A stretch of DNA of 64,000 nt from Halorientalis pallida (GCF_004118325.1 NZ_RDFA01000002.1:439001-503000), one strand, 5' to 3'. Positions 34,459 to 42,660 are shown, counted from the first letter of the stretch. The notes: generated from the sequence alone by a model not told the origin. Numbers and translations are program-made.

Positions 34459-34475
34459 CTAGTGGAAACTAGGGC
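34459..34475 (+). repeat. Degenerate origin box in the core, opposite orientation
   Basis: CTAGTGGAAACTAGGGC matches the plus-strand ORB core (CCAGTGGAAAC then AAGGGG) apart from C-to-T and A-to-T changes that create CTAG sites at both ends. With the sequence at 34398-34419 it forms an inner, weaker inverted pair. Confidence 0.45.
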
Positions 34476-34551
34476 TAGAGGCGCGCTCCCGCGTGGTGTC
34501 GGCTGTTCCCGACCGCGATCCGTCTCTCACCCCTACCCCGTCGTTCCTGCC

Positions 34552-34579
34552 GTTCCACCTGAAACGAAGGGGTGGGGGG
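34552..34579 (+). repeat. Origin recognition box with G-string (right arm of inverted pair)
   Basis: GTTCCACCTGAAACG followed by AAGGGGTGGGGGG: the plus-strand form of the box, ending in a G-string. It matches the left arm at all but one of 28 positions. Confidence 0.88.
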
Positions 34580-34847
34580 CTCTCGTTCCCGCCGAACTCG
34601 ACCTCTCTCCCGTCCGAATCGTGGTGTCGACTGCCGTGGTCTTCGTTCACATACCCGCCCACCGACATCACCCCGTACCGTTTCGGGTCCACCCAGCCGT
34701 CGCTCCCGATCGGCACCTTCGTCTTCCTTCCGGCTCCGCCCGCTCGCTGGGTTCCGCCGTTCCGAACCACCCGTTCCGGTTCCGGCCCTCCGTTTCGTTC
34801 GGGCACTCTCGAACGGAGTCGAACCCGTCCTACCGAGAAGTATCGGA

Positions 34848-34930
34848 ATATTTATGTATGTCTGACGTACACTTAAGTAAATTCGGTCGGGAAGTACCCG
34901 CAGAAGCTCTCTCACGGAGAGAGCGGGAGG
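34848..34930 (+). promoter_or_regulatory. Promoter and leader hairpin of oapA operon
   Basis: AT-rich elements AATATTTATG (34848-34857) and CTTAAGTAAATT (34873-34884) are candidate TATA boxes. A perfect 7-bp hairpin follows, CTCTCTC at 34907-34913 and GAGAGAG at 34917-34923. Two bases later comes GGGAGG (34925-34930), a likely Shine-Dalgarno six bases before the ATG at 34937. The hairpin is close enough to limit ribosome access. Confidence 0.55.
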
Positions 34931-34936
34931 CCCAGG

Positions 34937-35566
34937 ATGGGACTGATCACGGACATCCGAGACAGTATTTCGTCGTTGTTCTCGGCGCAGGACCCGAAGC
35001 GAATCGGTATCTACGGTCCACCAAACGCCGGGAAGACGACGCTGGCGAACCGCATCGCTCGCGACTGGACAGGTGACGCTATCGGCCCGGAGAGTCACAT
35101 TCCACACGAAACACGCCGCGCACGCAGGAAGGAGAACGTCGAGATCGAGCGCAACGGCAAGTCGGTCACCATCGACGTGGTCGACACGCCCGGTGTCACG
35201 ACGAAAGTCGATTACACCGAATTCCTCGAACACGACATGGAGAAAGACGACGCCGTCCGTCGCTCCCGCGAGGCCACGGAAGGCGTCGCCGAGGCCATGC
35301 ACTGGCTGCGCGAGGACGTCGACGGCGTCCTCTACGTGCTGGACTCGACAGAAGACCCCTTCACACAGGTGAACACGATGCTGGTCGGCATCATCGAGAG
35401 TCAGGACCTCCCCGTTCTGATCCTCGCGAACAAGACCGACCTCGAGGACTCGAACGTCCGCCGCATCGAGAACGCGTTCCCACAGCACGAGACGCTGCCG
35501 CTGTCGGCGCTGGAAGGCGACAACATGGACGAGGTCTACGACAAGATCGCGGAGTACTTCGGGTGA
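34937..35566 (+). CDS. oapA: Era-like GTPase, origin-associated protein OapA
   Basis: A 209-residue GTPase of the Era-like family. G1 is GPPNAGKTT (residues 27-35), G3 is DTPGVTTKVD, and G4 is LANKTDLEDSN, with SALEGDN as G5. In haloarchaea this gene, oapB and oapC form the operon next to oriC1, and loss of Oap proteins has been linked to origin use. The molecular role is unknown. It starts 360 nt after the right origin box and is followed 4 nt later by oapB. Confidence 0.9.
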   Translation: MGLITDIRDSISSLFSAQDPKRIGIYGPPNAGKTTLANRIARDWTGDAIGPESHIPHETRRARRKENVEIERNGKSVTIDVVDTPGVTTKVDYTEFLEHDMEKDDAVRRSREATEGVAEAMHWLREDVDGVLYVLDSTEDPFTQVNTMLVGIIESQDLPVLILANKTDLEDSNVRRIENAFPQHETLPLSALEGDNMDEVYDKIAEYFG

Positions 35567-35570
35567 TCTC

Positions 35571-35957
35571 ATGCCGGAAGTAAAAAAGGCAGACGACGAC
35601 GGCGTGCAGATCGACCTCATCAGCGGCGAGCGCATGGAGAACATGACCTCCATGGAGAAGATCCGGATGATCCTCGACGGCGTGCACGAGGGCAACATCG
35701 TCATCCTCGAGGAGGGACTCTCGCCCGACGAGGAGTCCCGGCTCATCGAGGTCACGATGACCGAGATCAGTCCCGACGAGTTCAACGGGATCGAGATCGA
35801 GACCTACCCCCAATCCGGGAGTACGGACTCCGGACTGCTCAATCGGCTGATGGGCAAAGACGAGACGAAGAAGCTGACCGTGATCGGGCCGGCCAACCAG
35901 ATCGAGACGCTGCACAAAGACGAGACGCTGATCAGCGCCCTGGTCTCACGGAAATAA
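35571..35957 (+). CDS. oapB: Origin-associated protein OapB (DUF2073)
   Basis: A 128-residue protein of the DUF2073 family, named OapB at haloarchaeal oriC1. It reads IDLISGERMENMTSMEKIRM, NIVILEEGLSPDEESRLIEV, FNGIEIETYPQ and KKLTVIGPANQIETLHKDE. No catalytic motif is known. The stop overlaps the oapC start (TAATG), so it is translated with both neighbours. A function in origin control is known only at the genetic level. Confidence 0.9.
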   Translation: MPEVKKADDDGVQIDLISGERMENMTSMEKIRMILDGVHEGNIVILEEGLSPDEESRLIEVTMTEISPDEFNGIEIETYPQSGSTDSGLLNRLMGKDETKKLTVIGPANQIETLHKDETLISALVSRK

Positions 35958-36706
35958 TGCCCCACCAGTGTACGAGCTGCGGCCAGGTGTTCGACGACGG
36001 CTCCAAGGAGATGCTGTCGGGCTGTCCGGACTGTGGTGGGAACAAGTTTCAGTTCCACCCCTCGACCGAGGACGTGCCCGCGGAACCGGAGCCGTCGGCC
36101 GAACCACCGGACCCACCGACGCCCGACAGCTCCGTCGCCCGCACCGTCGGGAACGCGGCCGCGACCGTTCGTGACCTGGTGGGCAGTTCGGGGTCACAGT
36201 CCGCGGGCGCACCCGAGGACGATCCGTCGAGCCGTGACCCTGCCCCGGCCGACTCGATCCCGTCGGAGCCGGCCCCCGCGCCGGACCGAACGCCGCCCGA
36301 CACCCCGGCGTCCCGTGAGGACGCCGCACAGGCCGACGCCCGGAGCGAAGTCGTCAGTCCGGACGAGATTCCCACTGGCAGTGAACCGTCCACGGGCACC
36401 GAACCGCCCGCGACCGACGACGCCGCCACGAGCGAGGATCTCGGAACCGACCCGACCGGCGCGAGCGCCACGCCCGTCCCGACCGGCGACGCCGGCGGCC
36501 GCGTCGCCAGCGAACCCAGCGAGGACCGCCCGGACCTCAGCGAACTCCGTGAGGAACTCAACGACCAGTTCGAGAGTATCAAGGTCCTGAGCCCCGGCCA
36601 GTACGAACTCAACCTGATGGAACTGTACGACCGCGAAGAGTACATCATCGCCCTGCAGGAGGACGGCCGGTACACGATCCAGGTGCCCGAAAACTGGCAC
36701 GACTGA
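35957..36706 (+). CDS. oapC: Zinc-ribbon protein OapC
   Basis: A 249-residue protein. An N-terminal zinc ribbon (CTSCGQVFDD with Cys5 and Cys8; GCPDCGGNKF with Cys23 and Cys26) is followed by a long disordered acidic linker rich in P, A, D and E. The conserved C-terminal domain (ELNDQFESIKVLSPGQYELN and LYDREEYIIALQEDGRY) ends the protein. The linker length is typical for halophiles. It is the last gene of the oap operon and is followed by a T7 run. Confidence 0.88.
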   Translation: MPHQCTSCGQVFDDGSKEMLSGCPDCGGNKFQFHPSTEDVPAEPEPSAEPPDPPTPDSSVARTVGNAAATVRDLVGSSGSQSAGAPEDDPSSRDPAPADSIPSEPAPAPDRTPPDTPASREDAAQADARSEVVSPDEIPTGSEPSTGTEPPATDDAATSEDLGTDPTGASATPVPTGDAGGRVASEPSEDRPDLSELREELNDQFESIKVLSPGQYELNLMELYDREEYIIALQEDGRYTIQVPENWHD

Positions 36707-36754
36707 CCGGTTCCGGGACGACACGACCGACTGATTCCGGATTGGAGCCATCGG

Positions 36755-36761
36755 TTTTTTT
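36755..36761 (+). terminator. T-run terminator of the oap operon
   Basis: Seven consecutive T follow CATCGG, 49 nt after the oapC stop. Archaeal transcription commonly ends at such T-runs without a stem. The next gene starts 27 nt later. Confidence 0.6.
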
Positions 36762-36787
36762 CCTCTCGCCCTTCGCATCGCCGACCG

Positions 36788-37024
36788 ATGCCCGACAATC
36801 TCGACCGATACAAGCTGTTCGTCTACGGTCTCATTCTGCTCTTTCTCCCGGTGCTGTTCATCGGGTTCACCCTCTCGTTTCTCCAGTTCAGCGGCGCGGT
36901 CGCACTCGGTGAACTCTCGGCGCTCGAACTGGTCGAACTGTACGTCATCGAACTGGTCCTGTTCGGTGGGCTGATCTACGGACTCTACCTGCTGGCCGAG
37001 CGCTTCGGGAGGGATGCCCTGTGA
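36788..37024 (+). CDS. Two-span small membrane protein
   Basis: A 78-residue protein with two membrane segments, FVYGLILLFLPVLFIGFTLS and LYVIELVLFGGLIYGLYLLA, separated by a short polar loop. The start MPDNLDRYKLF and charged end RFGRDAL give N- and C-terminal tails on the same side. The stop overlaps the GTG of the next, degraded transporter gene (GTGA), so they were one operon. Function unknown. Confidence 0.75.
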   Translation: MPDNLDRYKLFVYGLILLFLPVLFIGFTLSFLQFSGAVALGELSALELVELYVIELVLFGGLIYGLYLLAERFGRDAL

Positions 37025-37974
37025 GCGACGACGACCGGGACCGAGAGGCGTCGGTTCGCGAGGCGGTCGAACGCTCTCGGCACGGCGCGCCCGCGGCGGG
37101 TGCGGTCGTGCGCGACCGGTTCGACTCCGACGAGGTGTTCCAGCGGATCATCGTGGCGGCCGACGAGGAGATCGGCACCGGCAAGTGGGAACTGTCCTTC
37201 GGCGCCCTCGCGGCGGGGTTCGCGATCACGTACCTCGTGGACGCCAGCCTCACCGCGAGCACGGACGGCGACCCGATCCTCAGCGCGCTGCTGTATCCGC
37301 TCGGATTCGTCTACATCATCCTCGGGGGCTACCAGCTGTACCCGAGAACACGCTCCCTCCCGTCGCGCTCGTGCTAGAACGGCTCGCGAGCCTGCCGGCG
37401 CTGTTGCGGACGTGGGGACTCGTACTGGAGGCAACTTCGCCGGCGGTGCCCTCGGGGCGCTGGTGCTCGCGTCGACGGGTGTGCTGTCCGACCAGACCGC
37501 AGTCGCGGCCACCGCCTCGCCATGAAAGGGATCGAGACGCCGTTCTGGGATCTCTTCTTCAAGGCCGGCTTCGCGGGCCTGATCGTCGCCGGCGTCGTCT
37601 GTCTGGACTACTCGGTCCGTGACTCCATCTCCCGGCTCGTCCTCGTGTACCTCGCGTTCCTGGCGATCCCGTTCGCGAACCGCTTCCACGTCGTCGTCTC
37701 CTTCACCGAGGTCATGTACCTCGTGTTCGGCGGGCAGGTGCCGCTCGTTCCCGGTCTCTACGGGTTCGTGTTCCCGGTCCTCCTCGGAAACACGGTCGGC
37801 GGTGTCTTGCTCGTGACCGTCGTGAACTACTTCCAGACGACCGAGCGACGGGTCGAAGCCGCCCGCGAACGCGGCCGCGAGCAGATGCTGTCGGTCCGTG
37901 AACTGCTGTTCGGCGGGTTCGTCGGCCGGTCCTACGTCCCGTCCCGGGCCGAGACCGACGACGGCAGCGACTGA
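37021..37974 (+). pseudogene. Formate/nitrite transporter family gene with three frameshifts
   Basis: The product should be a FNT-family channel of about 318 residues, but it is split over four frame segments. Segment one (from the GTG at 37021) reads KWELSFGALAAGFAITYLVD and GFVYIILGGYQLY. The next (after ~37342) reads ENTLPPVALVLERLASLPAL. The third (from ~37430) reads GNFAGGALGALVLASTGV. The last (from ~37515) reads MKGIETPFWDLFFKAGFAGL through VVVSFTEVMYLVFGG and LLGNTVGGVLLVTVVNYFQT. Each junction lacks one base, so three deletions add up to the loss of one codon and restore the original frame. The gene stops at 37377 without correction. It is inactive unless the sequence is wrong. Confidence 0.8.
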
Positions 37975-38000
37975 CGTCGGTCCCCGACCGGCGCAACGAT

Positions 38001-38009
38001 TATATAAAT
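38001..38009 (+). promoter_or_regulatory. TATA box (TATATAAAT)
   Basis: A textbook TATA box lies 28 nt before the ATG of the 51-residue frame at 38037. Any transcript would start near 38027-38035. It is the strongest TATA element in this part of the window. Confidence 0.6.
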
Positions 38010-38036
38010 GGCCGAATATTCTTCCCCCTGAGTACC

Positions 38037-38192
38037 ATGCGACACCGAGACGACTCCCACGTCGACGAGTGGGCCGCCCTCGTGGGAGAGGACGTCGGGG
38101 AACGGGTTTCAGAACCGGCTCTCGCGGGGCGTGCGCGCACCGCCCTCGGTGCGCGGTACCGCGACGACGCCAGTCCACACACCGACCGTTGA
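38037..38192 (+). CDS. Possible 51-residue acidic/basic protein
   Basis: A complete short frame beginning MRHRDDSHVDEWAALVGEDV and ending ASPHTDR. The TATA box at 38001-38009 is positioned to give an almost leaderless transcript. A 9-bp hairpin (CGCGCACCG and CGGTGCGCG, at 38134-38155) lies in the coding sequence, so the RNA might instead be a terminator or non-coding transcript. No homologue is recognised. Confidence 0.4.
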   Translation: MRHRDDSHVDEWAALVGEDVGERVSEPALAGRARTALGARYRDDASPHTDR

Positions 38193-38273
38193 GCGACCGT
38201 CGCGGTAGCCACCGATCGGTGCCGGCGAAAAGAACGGCGAATTTCGGGCCGGTAGTCGACGGAATCCGTCCGC

Positions 38274-39188
38274 TCAGGAGATCTTCTCGTACTGCTCGGA
38301 GAGCTTGTCGGCGGCCTCGTCGAGCAGTTCCTGCTCGCCATCGGTCAGCTCCCAGTCGACGACCTCTTCGACGCCGTTGGCGCCGAGCTTGCAGGGGACG
38401 CCGAAGCCGGTGTCCTCGTAGCCGTACTCGCCGTCGAGCTTGATAGAGGCGGGGAGCACTTCGCCCGTGTCGTTGACGATGGCCTCGACCATGTGCGCGA
38501 CGCCCGTGGCGGGACCCCACTCGGTCGCGCCCTTGCGCTCGATGACGTCCATGGCGCTCTCCTGGAGCTCTTCGAGGATCGTCTCCTGCTCGTCGTCGGA
38601 GAACTCGGGGTCGGTGCCGTTGACCCGGACCTTCGAGAACACGGGGACCTGGGCGTCGCCATGTTCGCCCAGGATCGTGGCCTCGACGTTCTGGACGGGC
38701 TCGTCGAAGCGCTCGGAGAGGACGTAGCGGAACCGGGCGGAGTCGAGTCGGCCGCCGAAGCCGATCACCTTGTGCCGGTCGCGGTCACCGACCTCGTACT
38801 GGTGGCGGTTGAGCAGGTCGACCGGGTTCGAGGTGGTGATCGAGACGAAATCGTCGGAGTGCTCCTCGAGCTGGCTGATGATGTCGTCCATGATCGGGGC
38901 GTTGTCGTCGGCCAGGTCGATCCGCGTCTGTCCGGGTGACCGGGGCAGCCCCGCGGTGATGACGACGACGTCAGAGCCGGCGGTGTCCTCGTAGGTTCCC
39001 TGCCGGATCGTCGTGTTGGAGTCGTAGGCGACCCCGTGGTTCGTGTCCGCAGCCTGCCCGATGGTGACGTCCTCCTGGTCCGGAATGTCGACGTAGACGA
39101 GTTCGTCCGCGATGTCGCGCAGGGCGATGTTGTACCCCGCTGCGGCACCGACGGTGCCCGCCGCGCCCACTATGCTAACTTTCGTCAT
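38274..39188 (-). CDS. mdh: Malate dehydrogenase
   Basis: A 304-residue lactate-dehydrogenase-like malate dehydrogenase that interconverts malate and oxaloacetate with NAD. The dinucleotide motif is [17 protein letters not shown], the substrate loop arginine is in [25 protein letters not shown] precedes the active site, and the catalytic His is in [11 protein letters not shown]. It closely resembles the well-studied Haloarcula marismortui enzyme, including the acidic surface. It has its own promoter. Confidence 0.96.
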   Translation of the reverse strand: MTKVSIVGAAGTVGAAAGYNIALRDIADELVYVDIPDQEDVTIGQAADTNHGVAYDSNTTIRQGTYEDTAGSDVVVITAGLPRSPGQTRIDLADDNAPIMDDIISQLEEHSDDFVSITTSNPVDLLNRHQYEVGDRDRHKVIGFGGRLDSARFRYVLSERFDEPVQNVEATILGEHGDAQVPVFSKVRVNGTDPEFSDDEQETILEELQESAMDVIERKGATEWGPATGVAHMVEAIVNDTGEVLPASIKLDGEYGYEDTGFGVPCKLGANGVEEVVDWELTDGEQELLDEAADKLSEQYEKIS

Positions 39189-39190
39189 AT

Positions 39191-39223
39191 CGGCTGGAAA
39201 TCCCAGCCCCGGCGAATTAAACT
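39191..39223 (-). promoter_or_regulatory. mdh promoter with inverted repeat
   Basis: A minus-strand TATA box, AGTTTAATTC, is at 39214-39223, about 28 nt before the ATG at 39188, consistent with a leaderless mRNA. The inverted repeat GGCTGG and CCAGCC (39191-39207) lies between TATA box and start codon, where a repressor would block transcription. Confidence 0.5.
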
Positions 39224-39335
39224 CTTCTTTTTGTTCCTCCCAGCGCCGCCATCCGGTTGATCACGCTGCCCGTCGGTCAAACCCACTTCGGTCGACCCCG
39301 CAAGCCATTTTCCGCCTGGCCGTCTCTACCCGTGT

Positions 39336-40097
39336 ATGAGCGACTTCGACAAGGAAGCCGAACGCGAGAAGTTGCGCGAAAAGTACGGGCGCGACGAGGA
39401 CGACCGCGAAGCGACAGAGCGCATGAGCGACCTCCTCCTGAAGGGCGCGACGATGACCAACGCCCACTGTGGCACCTGTGGCGACCCCATCTTCCGCTAC
39501 GAGGGCCAGGAGTTCTGTTCGACCTGCCAGGAGGTCATCAGCGAAGCCGACGACCAGCGGAGCGACGGCGAACAGCCGGACGACGCCGACCAGCCAGCCG
39601 AGACGGGCCAGCCAACCGAGGCTCAGTCCGCAGACGGAGCGACCGCCGACGCGGCCGGCGACCGAGCCGCCCCCGACCAGGCCAGCGCCCCCGACGAGCC
39701 AGCCACCGCCAGCGACGCCCGGACACCCCAGCACGCGGCGAACGGCCGGGCCGACACCGGGGCCAGCGCCACCCCCGAACTGGCCGGCCACACGGAGACC
39801 ACCGACGCGTCGAACCAGCCCGCCGACTGGACGTCGAGCATGGACCCGTCAGTCGCGGACGCAGTCGAAACGGAGGGCCAGTCCGCAAACACTGCGCAGG
39901 CCACTGCGCCGACCCCGTCACCGGCCGGTGGTAGTTCGGGCACGCTCGCGGGCGCACGCGAGTCGCTCGAGGGAACCATCGTCCGCCTGACCCGGCAGGC
40001 CGAGGCCAGCGACGACCTCGAACGGACCCGGGCCTACCTCGCGGCCGTCGCGGAGGCGGCCGACGCGCTCGCGGCGGTCAAACGCGCGGACCGTTAA
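39336..40097 (+). CDS. Sjogren syndrome/scleroderma autoantigen 1-like zinc-binding protein
   Basis: A 253-residue protein. The N-terminal domain (EREKLREKYGRDEDDREATE, RMSDLLLKGATMTNAHCGTC and GQEFCSTCQEV) matches the archaeal SSSCA1 family, with two CxxC pairs for zinc. A long low-complexity linker rich in A, P, T and D follows. The C-terminal ~50 residues are helical (RESLEGTIVRLTRQAEASDD and LAAVAEAADALAAVKR). It converges on hef with one base between the stops. Molecular function unknown. Confidence 0.82.
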   Translation: MSDFDKEAEREKLREKYGRDEDDREATERMSDLLLKGATMTNAHCGTCGDPIFRYEGQEFCSTCQEVISEADDQRSDGEQPDDADQPAETGQPTEAQSADGATADAAGDRAAPDQASAPDEPATASDARTPQHAANGRADTGASATPELAGHTETTDASNQPADWTSSMDPSVADAVETEGQSANTAQATAPTPSPAGGSSGTLAGARESLEGTIVRLTRQAEASDDLERTRAYLAAVAEAADALAAVKRADR

Positions 40098-40098
40098 C

Positions 40099-42660
40099 TT
40101 AGCCCTCGTAGTCGCTCCCGACGATCTCCCGGATGCGCTCGGCGGTCACCGCGCCGACGCCCTCGACTTCCTGGAGGTCCTCTTCGTTGGCGATCATCAC
40201 ACCTTCGACGGTGCCGAAGTGAGACAGGAGCGACCGCGCGGTGACGGGGCCGACCTCCGCGATGGAGGCGACGACGTACTCCTGTTGTTCCGACAGGGTC
40301 TTCGACTGTTTCTCCCCGTGGATGCTCACCTCGCGGTCCGACTGTTCCTGCTCGCGTGTGGCGATCACCTCCATGAGGTCGGCCGTGTCGTCCTCGTCGG
40401 TCGTCCGGAGGACGCTCGCGCCGAAGTCCACGACGAGCGAGGACAGCGCCCCCCGGATCGCGTTGGGGTGGACGTTGCGCTCGCCGTAGAGGTCCGCGCC
40501 CTCGACGATCACGACCGGGCGGGCGTAGTGACGGGTTGCGTCGCCGACCTGCTCGAACATCGAGCGGTCCCCGCCGGTGAGCGTGTCGAGGAAGTCACCC
40601 ACCGTCTTGCGTTCGACGACGACTCGATCCGAGAGGACGTAGTCGCCGACCGCCAGCGTCTCCAGGCGTGTCTCGATCCCCTCGCGCGTCGAGAGGTCCC
40701 GCGCGATGGTCGAATCGAGTTCCCGCTGGTCGGCCACGATCTCGATCGTCTCGCCGTCCGGCGCGGCTTCCGCGACGACACCTTCGTCGGTGCCGTCACC
40801 GTCCCCCCCACCGCCCCCGGACCCCCCAGTTTCGTCTCCACCGGCCGATGCTTCGTCGCCGCCGCTTCCACTGAACCCCTCGGTTTCGTCTCCGTCGACC
40901 GACCGATCGGTCCCGTCCGCCGCGAATGCCGAGAGGCCCGACTGGCCGCTCGTCTGCCCCGCCGTCGCCCGAGCACTCCCCTCGTCGCCCGCCGTTTCCC
41001 CTGCGGCGTCGCCCGCGTCGCTCGACCCCTCCGTTTCGTCTCCACCGGCGGACGTGTCAGTCTCGCCACCGGCGTCGGCGTAGTCGTCGAGTTTCGTCCC
41101 GTGGAGTTCGGACTCGATCTCGCCGGCGACGGATTTGAGATCGCGCAACTCCTGTTCCATGCGCTTCTCGTCGTTGCGCGACTTCCAGAAGTAGGCCTCG
41201 TCACGGGTGTCCTCGGCCAGTAGGACGATCACGCGCCCCTCGGTCTGACGGCCGGTCCGGCCCTTCCGCTGGATCGACCGGATCGCGGTGGGGACGGGTT
41301 CGTAGAAGAGTACGAGGTCGACCTCGGGCACGTCCAGTCCCTCCTCGGCGACCGAGGTCGAGACGAGCACCTCGAACTCGCCGGCCCGGAAGGCGTCCAG
41401 GGTCTCCTGTTGCTCGGTCTGGGTCATCCCGTCGCTGCCCTCGGTGTCGCTCTGCCCGACGAACTTCCGGGTCTCGAAGTGACTGCCCAGGAACTCGACG
41501 AGCGTCTCGGCGGTGTCCCGCGATTCGGTGAAGACGATGACGCGCTCCCCGCCGTCGAGCCCGAGCGTCTGCGCCAGGAGGATGCGGGCCTGCCTGAACT
41601 TGGGGTGGAGGTCGTCGTAGTTCTCCGCCCGACGCATCGCCTCGCGGACTTTGGGATCGGATACCAGCCGCTGGTCGGCCTTCGAGGCCCCGGAGGCGCG
41701 GGCGGCCTGTTTCAGCCGCTCGAAATATCTGCGGAGCGACTCCACGCTCTGGGTCTCGACGTAGTTGACCGCCGTGTTGAGCTTCCGGATCTCGGCGTGG
41801 AGACTCATCCCCTTGTACCCCTCCGACTGGTCGTTGTTCATCAGCTCCCGGAGCTTCGCCTGGATGCGGACGAGTTCCTTCTCCGAGAGGTCCGGGCTGG
41901 TCTTGTTGCTCACCCCGAGTTCCTTGAGTTTGCCCAGCCGGTCCGAGATCACGTCGTTGAGCGCGTCCCGGATCTCGATCACTTCGTCGGGCAACTCGAC
42001 GCGCTCCCAGGTGAGATCGGTGTCGTGGGTGTACTCGGCCACGTCTGCGTCGTCCTCGGTCATCACCTCCACTTCCCGGAGTCCGAGGTTCTCACAGACC
42101 TGGAGGATCGCCTCCTCGTCGCCGCCGGGGGAGGCGCTCATCGCCGTCACTAGCGGATCCGTTGCGTCGTCGTGGTAGCGCTCGGCGATGTAGTTGTAAG
42201 CGTAGTCGCCGCTGGCGCGGTGACACTCGTCGAAGGTCAGGTGGGTCACGTCGGACAGGGAGATCCGATTCCCCACCAGGTCGTTCTCGACGACCTGGGG
42301 AGTGGCGATGACGATGCGGGCGTCGTCCCAGAGGTCAGACCGGTCGTCGGGCCTGACCTCGCCGGTGAAGACGACGATCTCCTCGTCGGGAATCTCCAGC
42401 GCTTCGCGGTAGAACTCGGCGTGCTGGGTCACGAGGGGTTTCGTCGGCGCGAGAAAGAGCGCCTTCCCGCCGGCGTCGTGGAGGCGGTCTGCGGTGACCA
42501 GCAGGCTCACCGTGGTCTTGCCCAGGCCCGTCGGGAGACAGACCAGGGTGTGGTCCGCCAGGGCCGCGTCGGCGAGTGTGACCTGGTACTGCCGGTCCTC
42601 CAGCAGTCCCTCGGTCAACAGGGGGTGCTCGACGTGTCCGACCTCGTCGGTCGCTGCCAT
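40099..42660 (-). CDS. hef: Hef helicase-nuclease
   Basis: An 853-residue helicase-nuclease of the XPF/FANCM family that processes stalled replication forks. The helicase has Walker A PTGLGKTT (residues 43-50), DECH in LTFDECHRASGD, and motif VI QRKGRTGRQTEGR. After a ~140-residue acidic G/S/D/T linker, the nuclease domain has ERKTVGDFLDTL, and tandem helix-hairpin-helix sequence (VGPVTARSLLSHFGTV and VEGVGAVTAERIREI) closes the protein. The linker DNA contains three repeats of ACCCC...GTTTCGTCTCC, which resemble half origin boxes. Hef helps restart forks in Haloferax, consistent with its place near a replication cluster. Confidence 0.95.
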   Translation of the reverse strand: MAATDEVGHVEHPLLTEGLLEDRQYQVTLADAALADHTLVCLPTGLGKTTVSLLVTADRLHDAGGKALFLAPTKPLVTQHAEFYREALEIPDEEIVVFTGEVRPDDRSDLWDDARIVIATPQVVENDLVGNRISLSDVTHLTFDECHRASGDYAYNYIAERYHDDATDPLVTAMSASPGGDEEAILQVCENLGLREVEVMTEDDADVAEYTHDTDLTWERVELPDEVIEIRDALNDVISDRLGKLKELGVSNKTSPDLSEKELVRIQAKLRELMNNDQSEGYKGMSLHAEIRKLNTAVNYVETQSVESLRRYFERLKQAARASGASKADQRLVSDPKVREAMRRAENYDDLHPKFRQARILLAQTLGLDGGERVIVFTESRDTAETLVEFLGSHFETRKFVGQSDTEGSDGMTQTEQQETLDAFRAGEFEVLVSTSVAEEGLDVPEVDLVLFYEPVPTAIRSIQRKGRTGRQTEGRVIVLLAEDTRDEAYFWKSRNDEKRMEQELRDLKSVAGEIESELHGTKLDDYADAGGETDTSAGGDETEGSSDAGDAAGETAGDEGSARATAGQTSGQSGLSAFAADGTDRSVDGDETEGFSGSGGDEASAGGDETGGSGGGGGDGDGTDEGVVAEAAPDGETIEIVADQRELDSTIARDLSTREGIETRLETLAVGDYVLSDRVVVERKTVGDFLDTLTGGDRSMFEQVGDATRHYARPVVIVEGADLYGERNVHPNAIRGALSSLVVDFGASVLRTTDEDDTADLMEVIATREQEQSDREVSIHGEKQSKTLSEQQEYVVASIAEVGPVTARSLLSHFGTVEGVMIANEEDLQEVEGVGAVTAERIREIVGSDYEG
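40821..41045 (-). repeat. Three-copy ORB-like repeat in the Hef linker
   Basis: At 40821-40841, 40875-40895 and 41025-41045, ACCCC is followed three bases later by GTTTCGTCTCC. All three encode a GDETxG-like peptide on the minus strand. The left half matches the origin box (ACCCC...GTTTCG), but the right half is TCTCC rather than GGTGGA, so these may be peptide repeats rather than Orc1 sites. Confidence 0.4.

Larger units (their letters stand above)
34341..34478. other. AT-richer, CTAG-crowded origin core (candidate unwinding element)
   Basis: The segment between the inverted boxes is the AT-richest stretch of the origin (for example AAACGCTTAACTTACC and ACAAACCAAACC). It contains nine CTAG tetranucleotides, at 34341, 34410, 34419, 34435, 34441, 34454, 34459, 34469 and 34475. 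CTAG is usually strongly depleted in haloarchaeal genomes. Two degenerate boxes overlap it. It is the best candidate for the duplex-unwinding element. Confidence 0.6.
33529..34936. other. Replication origin (oriC1-like)
   Basis: A 1.4-kb stretch with no sizeable gene lies between orc1 and oapA. It holds three well-matched and at least three degenerate origin recognition boxes, G-strings, a 19-bp tandem repeat and an AT-richer core. The two best boxes (34281-34309 and 34552-34579) form an inverted pair about 240 bp apart that flanks the AT-rich, CTAG-crowded region, the standard architecture of an archaeal origin. Gene order (dp1, signal peptidase, orc1, origin, oapA-B-C) matches haloarchaeal oriC1. 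A 34-residue ORF at 33711 and a promoter for oapA also lie here. Otherwise I see no gene. Confidence 0.88.

Noticed and set aside
34670-34694. A further origin-box-like sequence (ACCCC followed by GTTTCGGGTCC)
   Set aside because: Spacing between the halves is two bases too long and the TGGA end is TCCA, so it was not counted as a box.
34429-35076. 215-codon open frame overlapping the right origin box and oapA
   Set aside because: Antisense or out of frame to oapA, with no family similarity and crossing the box and promoter.
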